Shown here: piece after piece, positions 1 through 8,200 of the stretch
Numbering within the stretch: the stretch's first letter is position 1
Layout: the number at the start of each line of letters is the position of its first letter
Assembly (NCBI GenBank): GCA_900617975.1
Contig: UZAE01001732.1
Location: 1 to 11,749 of the forward strand
Direction: 5' to 3'
Length of the DNA stretch: 11,749 nucleotides
Origin: Rodentolepis nana
Lineage: Eukaryota; Platyhelminthes; Cestoda; Cyclophyllidea; Hymenolepididae
Notes under the pieces: generated by a model
Databases searched by the model: none
What the model saw: the letters and a program-made list of their open reading frames with translations, nothing else
Told to the model about the DNA's origin: nothing
Made by a program: the position numbers and the translations under genes

Positions 1-535
1 ATTAGGTTAAACTGAGGTTGATGATTGGTCATTGTTTGTACGGTCGCTGCACACAGAGTTGAACGGCCGCACCTCCCAATCCTGACGAGCAGACATGCAG
101 GCATACGATGACGTACACAGCGATAACGTGTACCACACACTCACTTATATATAAGTGGTACTTATCAATTTGATTTAACATCCGAAATAACAAATGATAT
201 GTATTACATATGTATAAATATCATAAATAGAATTAAATAAAAAATGAGAACTAATTGTTTAGTTTAAATTTAAGGTATTTTATAAAACATAGTCTTTGAT
301 GAAGCTGATTCCATGTCCTTGGCTTAAACCGTAAACGAACGACTTATCTGTCTCAAGGTTATTTCCAAATAGTGAGTCGCATTTAGCTCTAACTAGTATT
401 TCTGCTAACATTTAAGTCCTCTTTGGCTTTCGTAGCCTTACACATTTTTATGTAGGCATTTATCCTTGAATATATTTGATACTAAATTCCCCCAAAATGT
501 ACAAAACTTTTCTTTATTCTTTTCACTACTTTTAG
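1..535. other. Upstream intergenic region of the POLDIP2 gene
   Basis: No coding frame of convincing quality was seen. The first ~150 bases are richer in GC than the rest, which is strongly AT-rich. A 16-bp perfect palindrome containing TATATATA lies at 142-157. The last ~30 bases form a pyrimidine-rich tract ending in TTTTAG (508-535). Promoter elements for the gene at 538 could not be assigned. Confidence 0.5.
508..535 (+). promoter_or_regulatory. Splice acceptor just before the POLDIP2 start codon (cis or spliced-leader)
   Basis: A pyrimidine-rich tract ends in TTTTAG at 535, followed by AA and then ATG at 538. An acceptor three bases before the ATG means the mature 5' UTR is supplied either by an upstream non-coding exon or by a spliced leader. 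Spliced-leader trans-splicing is known in flatworms. Which applies here cannot be told from sequence alone. Confidence 0.5.
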
Positions 536-537
536 AA

Positions 538-2718
538 ATGCTACTCAGGCATTTTTCTATTGCTCACCGTTTTCCTCTCATCAAATCATCACAGCGTTTG
601 AAATCTTATTTCTCTGAATCATTGTAATTACTACTTTGTTCGTTAATTTTTTTCATAGTGTTTCTAATATTGGTAAATTGGAGCCAATTCAAGAAGAGTC
701 CTATGAACCCGGCCAACTTGTAATCAACCGCCTTTTCGGTTGCAGAGCAGTCGTTATGAAATGTTGGAATGCAAAACTTGTGGATAAAAGCATTGCCACT
801 GGGAATGTTGATATACTTAAAGAAAAGTAGGCATCGGCTTAAATTATCTAGTCTTGTATAATAAAGCGATGGCGCTGGTGAACAGTCGCTGTCAGAATCA
901 GATCTAGAATCATTGGCTAATCCTCCTGGACCTCTTGGAACTATTCGTGGTTACTCCTTATTGTTAGATATATCGGATGCCACGAGTTGTGTAACTTGCT
1001 CTTCCATTATTCTGATTCTCTTTCTAGAACTATTTCTATTCTGGAAGCACATATTTCGCCGACCCTGACATAAGAACTGAGATAAAAAATGAACGAGGTA
1101 AGTTCTTAAATGTATATTTAATTAATAATAGCATTTTTTCGGCTCATTGACTAATCGTTGCTTAGATATAGAAGAAATTGATTTGGGTCCAATTATACTC
1201 TCTTACTCTTCTGAGGGTAATAGCCTACAGCTCTTCAATTGCTAAGGCCATTGAATGCGTTGCACATTTTTTTTATTTCTGATTTCTCACTATTTCTCTT
1301 CCCTAGGAATGGATTACGCATTTCATGATGATCTTATTCCCTACACTAGCTCCTCACCTGTTCCCGTGAGAAATTCACTGTTGGGAGACTTCTTTCAATG
1401 GCATCTGGATGGAAGTAATCCTGGAATATGAAGTTCTTTCCTTCTTTAATGATATATTTTTAAACTTTATCATTTATAGTTACTTGATGTAGGTAATTAG
1501 CTTATAGGTGAGATATTTTTTAGTTAAGCATGATTCAATTTAAAAATTTCAGTCCTTAAAAATTTTTTTTTAATTCTAACACCTCTCTTGTCACGTATCA
1601 AGTTACCAAACTTGGTTTAGAGTCAATTCGAATGTAATTGAATGAATTTATTGTGAATTTTACGTTTACTAGAAGCGTGACAAGAGTGAAAGCTGAAGAT
1701 TTCGACCTTACTAGGTCAAGTAAAGATTATTAAATACATTATTTAATGACAAACTGAGGTTTATTCAACGTCAGGTCTCATTATGCCATTATAGAAATCG
1801 GTTATTATATCATGCTTATTGATAAACCTCTCTTGAATTCTGCTTTATCGATCATTTTAAAGAATGTATTGGTTGCACCACGATTCCTAGCCAGCCATAG
1901 GGAGTATTTATTTTGACAAAGTATCTAGCCGGTAATCACATCAACGAATCTTTTATAAGAAAGGTAATAATTGTCAGTATGCCTGATTGGAGCAAGGGAA
2001 GGTGGGTTAAAAGGTTGACATGGATGAATTGATATGTATAGGGGGACTTGCTGTAAATGAATCTGTCTCTTACTCTACAGAGAAATACTATCCCGCTGTA
2101 ATTATGAGCGAGTTCATTGAAAGCATCAAACCAGCATTGGAATTGAGAAGAGTCTATCGACAGACAACGCACGGTGTACGCGTTACAATTTTCCCATTCT
2201 TTTTGGGCTCAATAGGCTCCGATTTCTATGTAAGAATGATGGCTCTTCATTGTTTCCTTGAACCTGATTTGGGCAATTGACTTGTTTTTGCTTATTTATT
2301 TATTTAGTGGCGTTACTCAGTTCGTATTGAGAATTTAACTTCTGAACCACTAACTCTAAGAGAGCGATTTTGGAAAATTTATTCTATGAAGGGAAAACTT
2401 GAGACGATTTCTGGTAAAGGAGTAATCGGGAAAGTAAGTGCATACTTATACTGAAATGTATTTAAGTAGTTATGTGCATATTATTGTTTTGCTTTTTAGG
2501 AACCCGTACTAACTACAAGTACTCCTGTTTTCCAGTACCACAGTCACACAATCACCAAAATACCTAACACCTATATGTGGGGCATTTACAGGTTTCAGAA
2601 GCCTTCTGGCGCGACAATAGATGTAAAAATTCCCAATGTCGCGCTGAAATACTCTCCAGATGAGGTAAAGCCGTCAGACCAAGTCGTTGAAACTGAACCC
2701 GAACCTACTGATAAATAG
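538..2718 (+). CDS. POLDIP2: Polymerase delta-interacting protein 2 (POLDIP2/PDIP38), complete, 8 exons
   Basis: Exons: 538-623, 659-826, 867-990, 1028-1097, 1307-1414, 2081-2229, 2308-2433, 2500-2718; they sum to 1050 nt, or 349 aa plus stop (human protein 368 aa, from memory). All introns are GT-AG and all phases agree. Residues 1-28 are Arg/Ser/aromatic-rich with no acidic residue before Glu27, like a mitochondrial presequence. Residues ~44-180 form the YccV-like domain (YEPGQLVINRLFG; MDYAFHDDLIPYTS). Residues ~208-335 form the ApaG/DUF525 domain, with GKGVIGKEPVL at ~270-280, then FQYHSHT and YMWGIYRF. The family binds DNA polymerase delta p50 and PCNA, stimulates PrimPol and translesion polymerases, and acts as a ClpX adaptor in mitochondria. 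Introns are 35, 40, 37, 209, 666, 78 and 66 nt, shortest at the 5' end. The least certain junction is the exon 3 acceptor at 865-866, which lacks a pyrimidine tract but fits phase and open frame. Confidence 0.93.
1415..2080 (+). other. Intron 5 of POLDIP2 (largest, 666 nt)
   Basis: Donor GTAATC at 1415 and acceptor CTCTACAG ending at 2080 give a phase-1 junction that restores HLDG-KKYYP in the protein. The intron is AT-rich. I see no nested gene or known repeat in it. Short open frames overlapping its 3' end on both strands are not convincing. Confidence 0.8.
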
Positions 2719-2781
2719 TACTTTTTGCTTATACTTGTGCTCTTTGTGTCTGTGATTTTAGCTAGGCAGGAGTGGTATTTT

Positions 2782-2787
2782 AATAAA
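2782..2787 (+). terminator. Polyadenylation signal AATAAA of POLDIP2
   Basis: A canonical AATAAA hexamer lies 64 nt after the POLDIP2 stop codon, implying a 3' UTR of roughly 80-90 nt. Confidence 0.75.
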
Positions 2788-3210
2788 GATAGCAAACTTG
2801 CATATCTCGCTTTTCTTCTGAATGCGCGCTTGATTACGGATGTACTTTCCTGCGAAAGGTAAGGGTAGGCAGAATATGGAATGGAACAAAAGAAACAAAC
2901 CTCGACACTAAAAGAGTGAAACCTGTTAGTTGACCTCTTTTCTCTCTTTGACCTTCAAATGAGTGATCAAATTGAACACATTATCATCTGACCATTAGGT
3001 CGGGGCAGCTTTGAGTCAAAATGGTAGATATAAGTAAATATTATAAAATAGATAATCTAGAAGCCTCCATCTCAACTCCGTTTTTAAAACTCGGCTTTAT
3101 ATACGAGTACAGACATTTGAAATAAAGCTCTGAACATTGCTCTGAACAATTTGCTTGGGAAGCGAATGTCTGTTCGCCTTCTCCCCCTCCCTCTCGGGTC
3201 ACCAACGAGG

Positions 3211-3237
3211 AGTATCAGACTCGCGGTATCTGATACT
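3211..3237. repeat. Inverted repeat (9-bp arms, 9-bp loop)
   Basis: AGTATCAGA at 3211-3219 is perfectly inverted as TCTGATACT at 3229-3237. It sits in a GC-richer patch together with a second hairpin, GGGCAC/GTGCCC, at 3289-3307. No RNA family was recognised. Confidence 0.7.
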
Positions 3238-3455
3238 GAGTTTAAATGGTGACGCGCAGTTGAAATGATGTTTCTTGTCCCTCTGTTAGGGCACAGTTCA
3301 AGTGCCCCCACCCTCCCCCACCGTTCTCACGTACTAATTACGTACTTCCACTTCTTTGAGGGCTCTATTCATCATTATTTATTCACGATTCCTTATTTGT
3401 AGGCATATTTTTAAATTGAATAATTACTGTTTTGAGATGCTTAGTGTATTTATTA

Positions 3456-3467
3456 GGGGGGGGGGGG
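3456..3467. repeat. Poly(G) run, 12 bases
   Basis: Twelve consecutive G residues in an AT-rich surrounding, one of six G or C runs of ten or more bases in the window. Confidence 0.95.
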
Positions 3468-3632
3468 TATTTGATTATCTATTCTCTACTTCGTGGCCTG
3501 TGGGACTGGTTGCGTTGAAATTCGCATTCCGAGTTCAATTATCACTTAGAGGAACAATTCGAATGAAATGGGTCCTAGATAAGATCCGCTTTTCTAAACA
3601 TAAATACCCTCTATTTTCGACTACTTTTCAAT

Positions 3633-3643
3633 CCCCCCCCCCC
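3633..3643. repeat. Poly(C) run, 11 bases
   Basis: Eleven consecutive C residues, the only long run with G on the minus strand outside the repeat copies. Confidence 0.95.
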
Positions 3644-3815
3644 ACCGGTATAATTCGACTCCCTTCTAATGCGTCTATCTCTAGTTTTTTTTCTGTTTTA
3701 TTTTCGATGAATCTTAACTCCCCAATGGACGGGTCTCTTTCATTTTGGTTCGCGTGATGAGGAAGAATGCTAATCCAGCCCCATCTGCGCCACTGAAACA
3801 CGAAACTTGAAATTA

Positions 3816-3854
3816 TCATCGCCATCACCATCACCACCATCATCATCATCATCA
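3816..3854. repeat. (CAT)n/(CAC)n microsatellite
   Basis: An imperfect trinucleotide array of CATCGC, CATCAC and CAC units becoming pure CAT for its last part. It gives the Met/Val-rich stretch of a spurious minus-strand open frame. Confidence 0.9.
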
Positions 3855-4080
3855 ATTTTTCCAAATTGTTATTGGAATGGACCAAGTAGGAGGAAAATTG
3901 GCACAACGTGTAGCTAAAACAGTTCTACTCTCTGAGAAAATGTTCTTGATTTGACACCTTTAGGAAGTTAGCCTTTCTTACGCAGTGGCCAAGAGATAAA
4001 TGAAACGTGGATGAGTTATGCATCGAAGTTAAATGCGAACAATCGAATACTCTGCCACCTCTTATTCGCAATATTCAGTC

Positions 4081-4090
4081 TTTATTTATT
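4081..4090 (-). terminator. Candidate polyadenylation signal for the 4341-4805 gene
   Basis: On the minus strand this reads AATAAATAAA, about 250 nt after the stop codon at 4341. It is the first canonical hexamer I see downstream of that gene. Confidence 0.45.
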
Positions 4091-4340
4091 CTAAGTAATG
4101 GTATAATATTAACTTGCTTTTCACTATTCACACGGAACCACTTGCCTTGCCTTATTACCTGCATAACTTTCAAAATTGACAAGTAAAATTTGATAAATAG
4201 GCATTAATATTATAGCACTTCAAGACATTTCTTACACTATTCTACATCCAAATGGTGACTTTTTGTCCTTCTTTTCCTCTACGGGTGTCGAAACCGATAA
4301 ATCTGTACAATATTAATTAATCATTAATTATTAAAAAATA

Positions 4341-4805
4341 TCAGAAGTTATAAGATAGAACCAACTTGCCTAAATCAAATTGGGATTGATTGGCTGAACT
4401 TTTCAATTCATCTTCGATATCATCTATGAATGCAATTGATCTGGTAATTGAACCCAACAGTTTCATAAACTGACTGTCAACAACTTGGTATACATTCAAC
4501 AATTCTGCCATCATTGCCTTAATATTTCCACTTGGATTTGAACCTTTAATATAATCAGACATTAGATTTTCTATTAGTTCATTGAAGCGCTTTGTCATCT
4601 CATCAAGAGTTTGCCGTAAACAACTGCTTTCCTCTACTCTCTCCCTTTTACAGGATGATTGCGGTTCACCATTAGCTTCTTCTGACCTTCGCTTTGTTCT
4701 AATCACTTGACGGTTTCGTGGTGGTGAAACACTGCTGGTTCCAGGGCTTTCATCATTAGAGGCATTTTCTGAGTTATATTTCCTCCGTTGACCACAATGT
4801 CTCAT
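4341..4805 (-). CDS. Unidentified 154-aa basic/helical protein, single exon
   Basis: I do not recognise a family. Residues ~1-62 are disordered in type, rich in Ser, Arg, Lys and Glu, with NLS-like basic clusters (RTKRRSEE at ~36-43; CKRERVEE at ~52-59). Residues ~63-140 look alpha-helical with heptad-like hydrophobic spacing (LRQTLDEMTKRFNELIENL; MMAELLNVYQVVDSQFMKLL). No signal peptide or membrane span is visible. The ATG at 4805 has a weak start context, and the frame stays open upstream through a 16-base G/C run, so a further 5' exon is possible. The length, charged composition and absence of low complexity in the helical half argue for a real gene, probably a nuclear coiled-coil protein. 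It resembles weakly the protein at 5613-6603. Confidence 0.55.
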   Translation of the reverse strand: MRHCGQRRKYNSENASNDESPGTSSVSPPRNRQVIRTKRRSEEANGEPQSSCKRERVEESSCLRQTLDEMTKRFNELIENLMSDYIKGSNPSGNIKAMMAELLNVYQVVDSQFMKLLGSITRSIAFIDDIEDELKSSANQSQFDLGKLVLSYNF

Positions 4806-4835
4806 TGATTCGAGGGTGTTGGTATTGTGTTTAGT

Positions 4836-4851
4836 GGGGGGGGGGGGGGGG
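4836..4851. repeat. Poly(G) run, 16 bases
   Basis: Sixteen consecutive G on the plus strand, 30 bases upstream of the start codon of the minus-strand gene (poly-C in its sense direction). It is a likely length-polymorphic site. Confidence 0.95.
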
Positions 4852-4859
4852 TTACCTTC

Positions 4860-5612
4860 CAGTCACGTGATAATCATACAGTTTGAATGCCAATGTGGCT
4901 CACCAACCTAATAACTTTTTTGTTCAAATATACCATTCCCATCTTTTCTTTTCCTCATATGTCTTTCCTCCTGGCTGATATAATTTTAAAATTCTCTTCT
5001 CTGGAACCTCTCATCAGAGTTCGAATCAAGCACATTTAACTTGCCAATCTTCCAATTTAAACAAAAAATTAATCAATAATAAAGGAGTGCGTGTTTATGA
5101 AGATGAGGGGAGGGGGGGGGGAGGATTAGAATTTTAAATTGGAAGGGAGTATTAAATATTTCAGATTAGGATAACCAATAGTTTCAAGGGTCACAAAAAT
5201 CATTGATGAGACTATCATGTTGGCCTAATTTGAATAAAATCACGAGTAAAATGATGCCTAGAGATAGTCCTTAAGGGAATAGAAGTCCTAGACATGCTTA
5301 TTTAAATAACCATGATAATTTTAAGAAATTGCCATTAAAGAAGTATTTGACTTCTTCCCGGTTAGAGCTTAGTCCTATCTGTTAATAAAACAAAATAAAA
5401 GTTCTGGAATTGGATAAAAAGTAGCACTTTATCGAGCCGAACTACGGTGTCTAAAAAAGCGTTTCAAACGAGTGAAGTTAGGGAGAAGGGATGAAAGTTT
5501 GGAAATATTTCATAAGAACGCTTTTCATTATAACTTTCAAGATGTCAAAAGTGTTGAACAATAATCGACGAAATTCACTGAAGGTAGTCAAATTGACATA
5601 AAGCTTCTGAAA
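4860..5612. other. Divergent intergenic region between two unidentified genes
   Basis: The genes at 4341-4805 (minus) and 5613-6603 (plus) are transcribed away from each other, so this stretch must hold both promoters. It is AT-rich, with a pyrimidine-rich block around 4935-5020 and a G10 run at 5112-5121. I found no coding exon I would defend. A 14-codon ATG frame at 5542 followed by GTAGTC does not match the phase of the next exon. Confidence 0.5.
5112..5121. repeat. Poly(G) run, 10 bases
   Basis: Ten consecutive G, preceded by GGGGA, in the divergent intergenic region. Confidence 0.95.
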
Positions 5613-6603
5613 ATGGCCGTAATCCAAAGTAAGTGAACCAAGTCACTTTCACCACTCATTACTAATGATTCAGTAAATGACAAATGACAAACCGCCAATA
5701 ATTGGCAAGTGAGCTATGTTTGAAGTAGCTATAGACGAAATTCTCCAAATAACTTGAAACCGGAAGATCTGCATAGAAATTGGATCAGTTATTTCGAATT
5801 GGGTTATCATTATATCTTAACCACTAACTTTGAAGGCTCTCATGGTGCCTATTTAAAAGATAAAGAAATCGAAAAGGGCTGAACTTAATATTCTTAATAG
5901 TGCGTAAATTAGCAAGATTGTATATCTACTAATTAAAATTAAGTAGTAATTGAACGTATGGGTTGGCGATGCGTCATGCTTTGGCCTGTAAAATCAATAA
6001 CCACATGTACCTTCGTTAGGGCCTTCATGTCCCCGCAACACAATCGATAATGAAAATAAAAGAAAAGGTACAAATAAGAGACCACTTTTGGGCGATAGCA
6101 GCTCAAAAACGGGGACAAGTTTAATGGAAAAACCAACAAAAAGTTCACAAGAAGTAAAGGCGATCCGACTTGGTTCCGAATCTAGCCATTTGGATGCAAA
6201 CCCTCTGAGATTGTGGGAGGTGCGCTGCTTAGATGCAAGCAGAATAGAAAGAAATTTATCCGAGTATAAAGAAGATGATAAAGCATACTTTAATGGAGAA
6301 GAAACTGCAAAACTGCTCAAAACTCGTTTGATAGAACTTCACAAACTCCTAATGGATCAAATTGAACAAGCAAAGGTAATGGCAAATAACTCAGCTGCTT
6401 ATATGGATTCGTTTATGAGCATGATATCACCGGCTTACAACGGTGGGTGTTGACTAATTTAACGATTGTGGCCTTACTTACATGAATTTTAAAGCGGTTT
6501 AATTTCTACAGGTCAGCGAACTGCAGAACGAAAAACCAAGAAAAGGTTAAACACCGACAGTCCATTATGTTCAAGAGGCGAAAAGCGAAGAAGGATATCT
6601 TAA
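5613..6603 (+). CDS. Unidentified 176-aa probable nuclear protein, 3 exons
   Basis: Proposed exons: 5613-5628, 6020-6442, 6512-6603 (531 nt). Exon 1 is a micro-exon with a good start context (AAAATGG), encodes MAVIQ and ends at a strong GTAAGT donor. The acceptor GTTAG at 6018-6019 restores phase and opens the long frame. Intron 2 is GTGGGT...TTTCTACAG, 69 nt. Residues ~15-60 are basic and Ser-rich (NENKRKGTNKRP). Residues ~65-145 are helical (LLKTRLIELHKLLMDQIEQA). The C-terminus is strongly basic (RKTKKR; GEKRRRIS), a likely nuclear localisation signal. I recognise no family. If the micro-exon is wrong, translation could start at the internal ATG at 6124. A polyadenylation hexamer is at 6936. 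The main exon is solid; exon 1 rests on phase and donor strength only. Confidence 0.6.
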
Positions 6604-7476
6604 TTGTCCTTAACGCTGTCAAATACACTTCTCGAAGATAGTGTGCCAAATTTTTAATGTAAAGGATCCGGCTGTTTTAGGATTGGCTGAATAAGTACAA
6701 AAGGCCTTTTGTAAATCGTAATCTGAATTGGAAGAGCTTGAAGAACTTCCAATAAGGTAAGAAAGTGACTTGGAAAAGGAGGGGGCGGGGCGAGGGGTCT
6801 CAGGTGAATCAGTTCACTTGAATCTGGGAAGCGTCGAGTCATGTATATTGGCAGAGGTTTTGAAAGTCAATTTATAATCCACTTTTATTCACACTTCATG
6901 ATTTGACTCGAATAGTCTTAGGAAATTGTCCCTATAATAAACAGAGTCTTTATTGAAATGCTTCTGGACGTGAGAATAAGCAAACCAACACAAAACTTTT
7001 GAAAACCAGGATGCGCTTATCTCTAAGCACAAGGTCTATATTTTTTGCGTCAAAAATTTTCACTGCAGTGGGCATATAATTTGACATTGAGGCAAAATAA
7101 ATGAAATTGAATTCTCAGCGTTAGCTTACAGGCATTAAGGCAATGAAATAAATTTTTTCTTTTTAAAGCAAATATTTCCACCTTCGTGTCATAAAACCGC
7201 AAGAGCAATCTGTTGGAAGGCACAATTTTGTCGATGAATAGTAAGCGACTAAAATAATCAATAAATTTGACAGAGATAGAGGACAACCAACAGAATAATT
7301 ATTGATTGAAAAGAAACAATAAATGGTGAAAATACAGCGATAGAAGTCGAGTATCATTGCCAGAAGGTAGTCTGCTTCCTGTAACTAAATCACTTGAATA
7401 AAATTTAAAACGATAGAGAGAAATTCTTTCAAGAGATCCTCTCATCGCTTCTTTAGATAGAAGAAAAAAAAGTTAA
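6604..7476. other. AT-rich 3' UTR and intergenic region
   Basis: Holds the probable 3' UTR of the preceding gene, with AATAAA at 6936-6941, then AT-rich sequence. Minus-strand open frames of 60-80 codons at 6654-6842, 7050-7286 and 7163-7357 look like random translations. I see nothing else here. Confidence 0.5.
6936..6941 (+). terminator. Candidate polyadenylation signal AATAAA
   Basis: First canonical plus-strand hexamer after the stop codon at 6603, giving a 3' UTR of about 340-360 nt. Confidence 0.5.
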
Positions 7477-7689
7477 TGTAGTTTAATTTTAAAGCAGATT
7501 CTTGACAGAACAGACCGAATAGGTAGTGTCCAGTCAGACATAGTTTCTCCTAACAGCGAAAAGTACTTTAAAAGTGGGTTTCAAGGTAAAAATATTGATG
7601 GACCGACTGAAATTTCTTTAATCAGACAAAGTTACGACTGTAGCCTGCACTTTTTCAAAAAATTCCGAGGAATTAGTGATCCGCTTTAA
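7477..7689 (+). other. Possible plus-strand exon (open frame without ATG)
   Basis: A 70-codon open frame begins after TAA at 7474-7476 and ends at TAA 7687-7689. It reads, in part, ILDRTDRIGSVQSDIVSP and NSEKYFKSGFQG. First codon positions in its first two thirds are mostly purine, as in coding DNA. AAAG at 7491-7494 could be an acceptor, and GTAAAA at 7586 could be a donor. I cannot link it to another exon in matching phase. Its 3' end lies opposite the 3' part of the minus-strand gene at 7686-8200, so it may be chance or antisense. Confidence 0.25.
7617..7622 (-). terminator. Candidate ATTAAA polyadenylation signal
   Basis: The variant hexamer ATTAAA on the minus strand lies about 65 nt after the proposed stop codon at 7686-7688. 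It overlaps the stop of the unspliced reading, so it is only circumstantial. Confidence 0.3.
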
Positions 7690-8200
7690 TTCCTCGTCCT
7701 TCCCGCCAGACAAACAATTTTTGGGCGAAAATTGACAGAAGCACTTAACGACGATGCATATAGCACTTCTGAAATAAAGGGAGAAATTAATTTGGGCCGG
7801 GTTTGAACAATTTATTGCTGATAAGGCGTTCCAATGGGTGGAAGGGAGGTTTTCGTCAACGTCAATGTCAAGCAGTTGGGCGAATTGAGAGGCCTTGAGG
7901 AATGCCTCAAGAGGAGGGAAGTGGAAGGCTAAGATTGAATAAAGAGCATCAGTTTGGAGGAGACTTTCGACATTATTGGGATGTTTTCCCTCTAATTTTC
8001 ACAAGAGGGCCATATTTTAAAATTCTTTATTAAAAATGGATCTTTCTAGAATGTCCTATAATTAACTTAAATTACATTCTTCCACCACTTACTGTACCGA
8101 AATTACAAGCTATATAACATTGGGTGTAGAATTTGACCTTGACCTCAAAATACAATGTTTGATGTCGAATCGATGGACTCTGTCTTTTTTTCCGCAATAA
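7686..8200 (-). CDS. Unidentified gene, 3' exons only (partial)
   Basis: Proposed minus-strand exons: 8093-8200 (36 codons, phase 0/0, acceptor TGTGTTTTAG, donor GTAAGT), 7809-7989 (60 codons plus one base) and 7686-7765. The first reads in part RHQTLYFEVKVKFYTQC. The second reads in part NVESLLQTDALYSILAFHF and FAQLLDIDVDENLPSTHWN, with conservative codon choice and amphipathic helix-like periodicity, possibly an ARM/HEAT-type helical protein (inference). The third reads in part LYASSLSASVNFRPKIVC. No in-frame ATG is present, so the start lies in exons beyond 8200 that I could not identify. The 3' end is uncertain: the CAG acceptor at 7769 would create a stop at the junction, the AAG acceptor three bases on keeps the frame open, and without splicing the frame runs to a stop at 7617-7619. 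Family not recognised. Confidence 0.5.

Larger units (their letters stand above)
2788..4080. other. Intergenic region without a convincing gene
   Basis: Between POLDIP2 and the minus-strand gene at 4341 I find only low-quality open frames. The stretch holds a relatively GC-rich patch with two hairpins (3211-3237, 3289-3307), a G12 run, a C11 run and a CAT/CAC microsatellite. The 133-aa open frame over 3356-3757 runs through both homopolymers and shows no recognisable domain. Confidence 0.55.

Noticed and set aside
636..830. A 64-codon frame starting at TTG 636
   Set aside because: It is POLDIP2 exon 2 with intron sequence on both sides; the true start is in exon 1 at 538 and the apparent stop at 828 is inside intron 2.
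2020..2280. An 86-codon ATG frame on the plus strand
   Set aside because: Only 2081-2229 is coding (POLDIP2 exon 6); the N-terminal and C-terminal parts are translated intron.
3356..3757. A 133-aa plus-strand open frame
   Set aside because: It passes through a G12 and a C11 run, is hydrophobic and irregular, has no domain and no ATG-like start context.
3628..3906. A 92-aa minus-strand frame with a Met/Val-rich run
   Set aside because: The run is the translation of the CAT/CAC microsatellite.
5005..5035. GTTCGAATC resembling a tRNA T-loop, and CTGATGAG on the minus strand resembling a hammerhead core
   Set aside because: No acceptor stem, D-arm or anticodon arm can be built around the first, and the GAAA core and helices of a hammerhead are missing for the second.
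5994..6320. A 108-aa minus-strand frame, and a 69-aa frame at 5939-6148
   Set aside because: They lie antisense to the main exon of the 176-aa gene, which has splice sites in phase and better composition.
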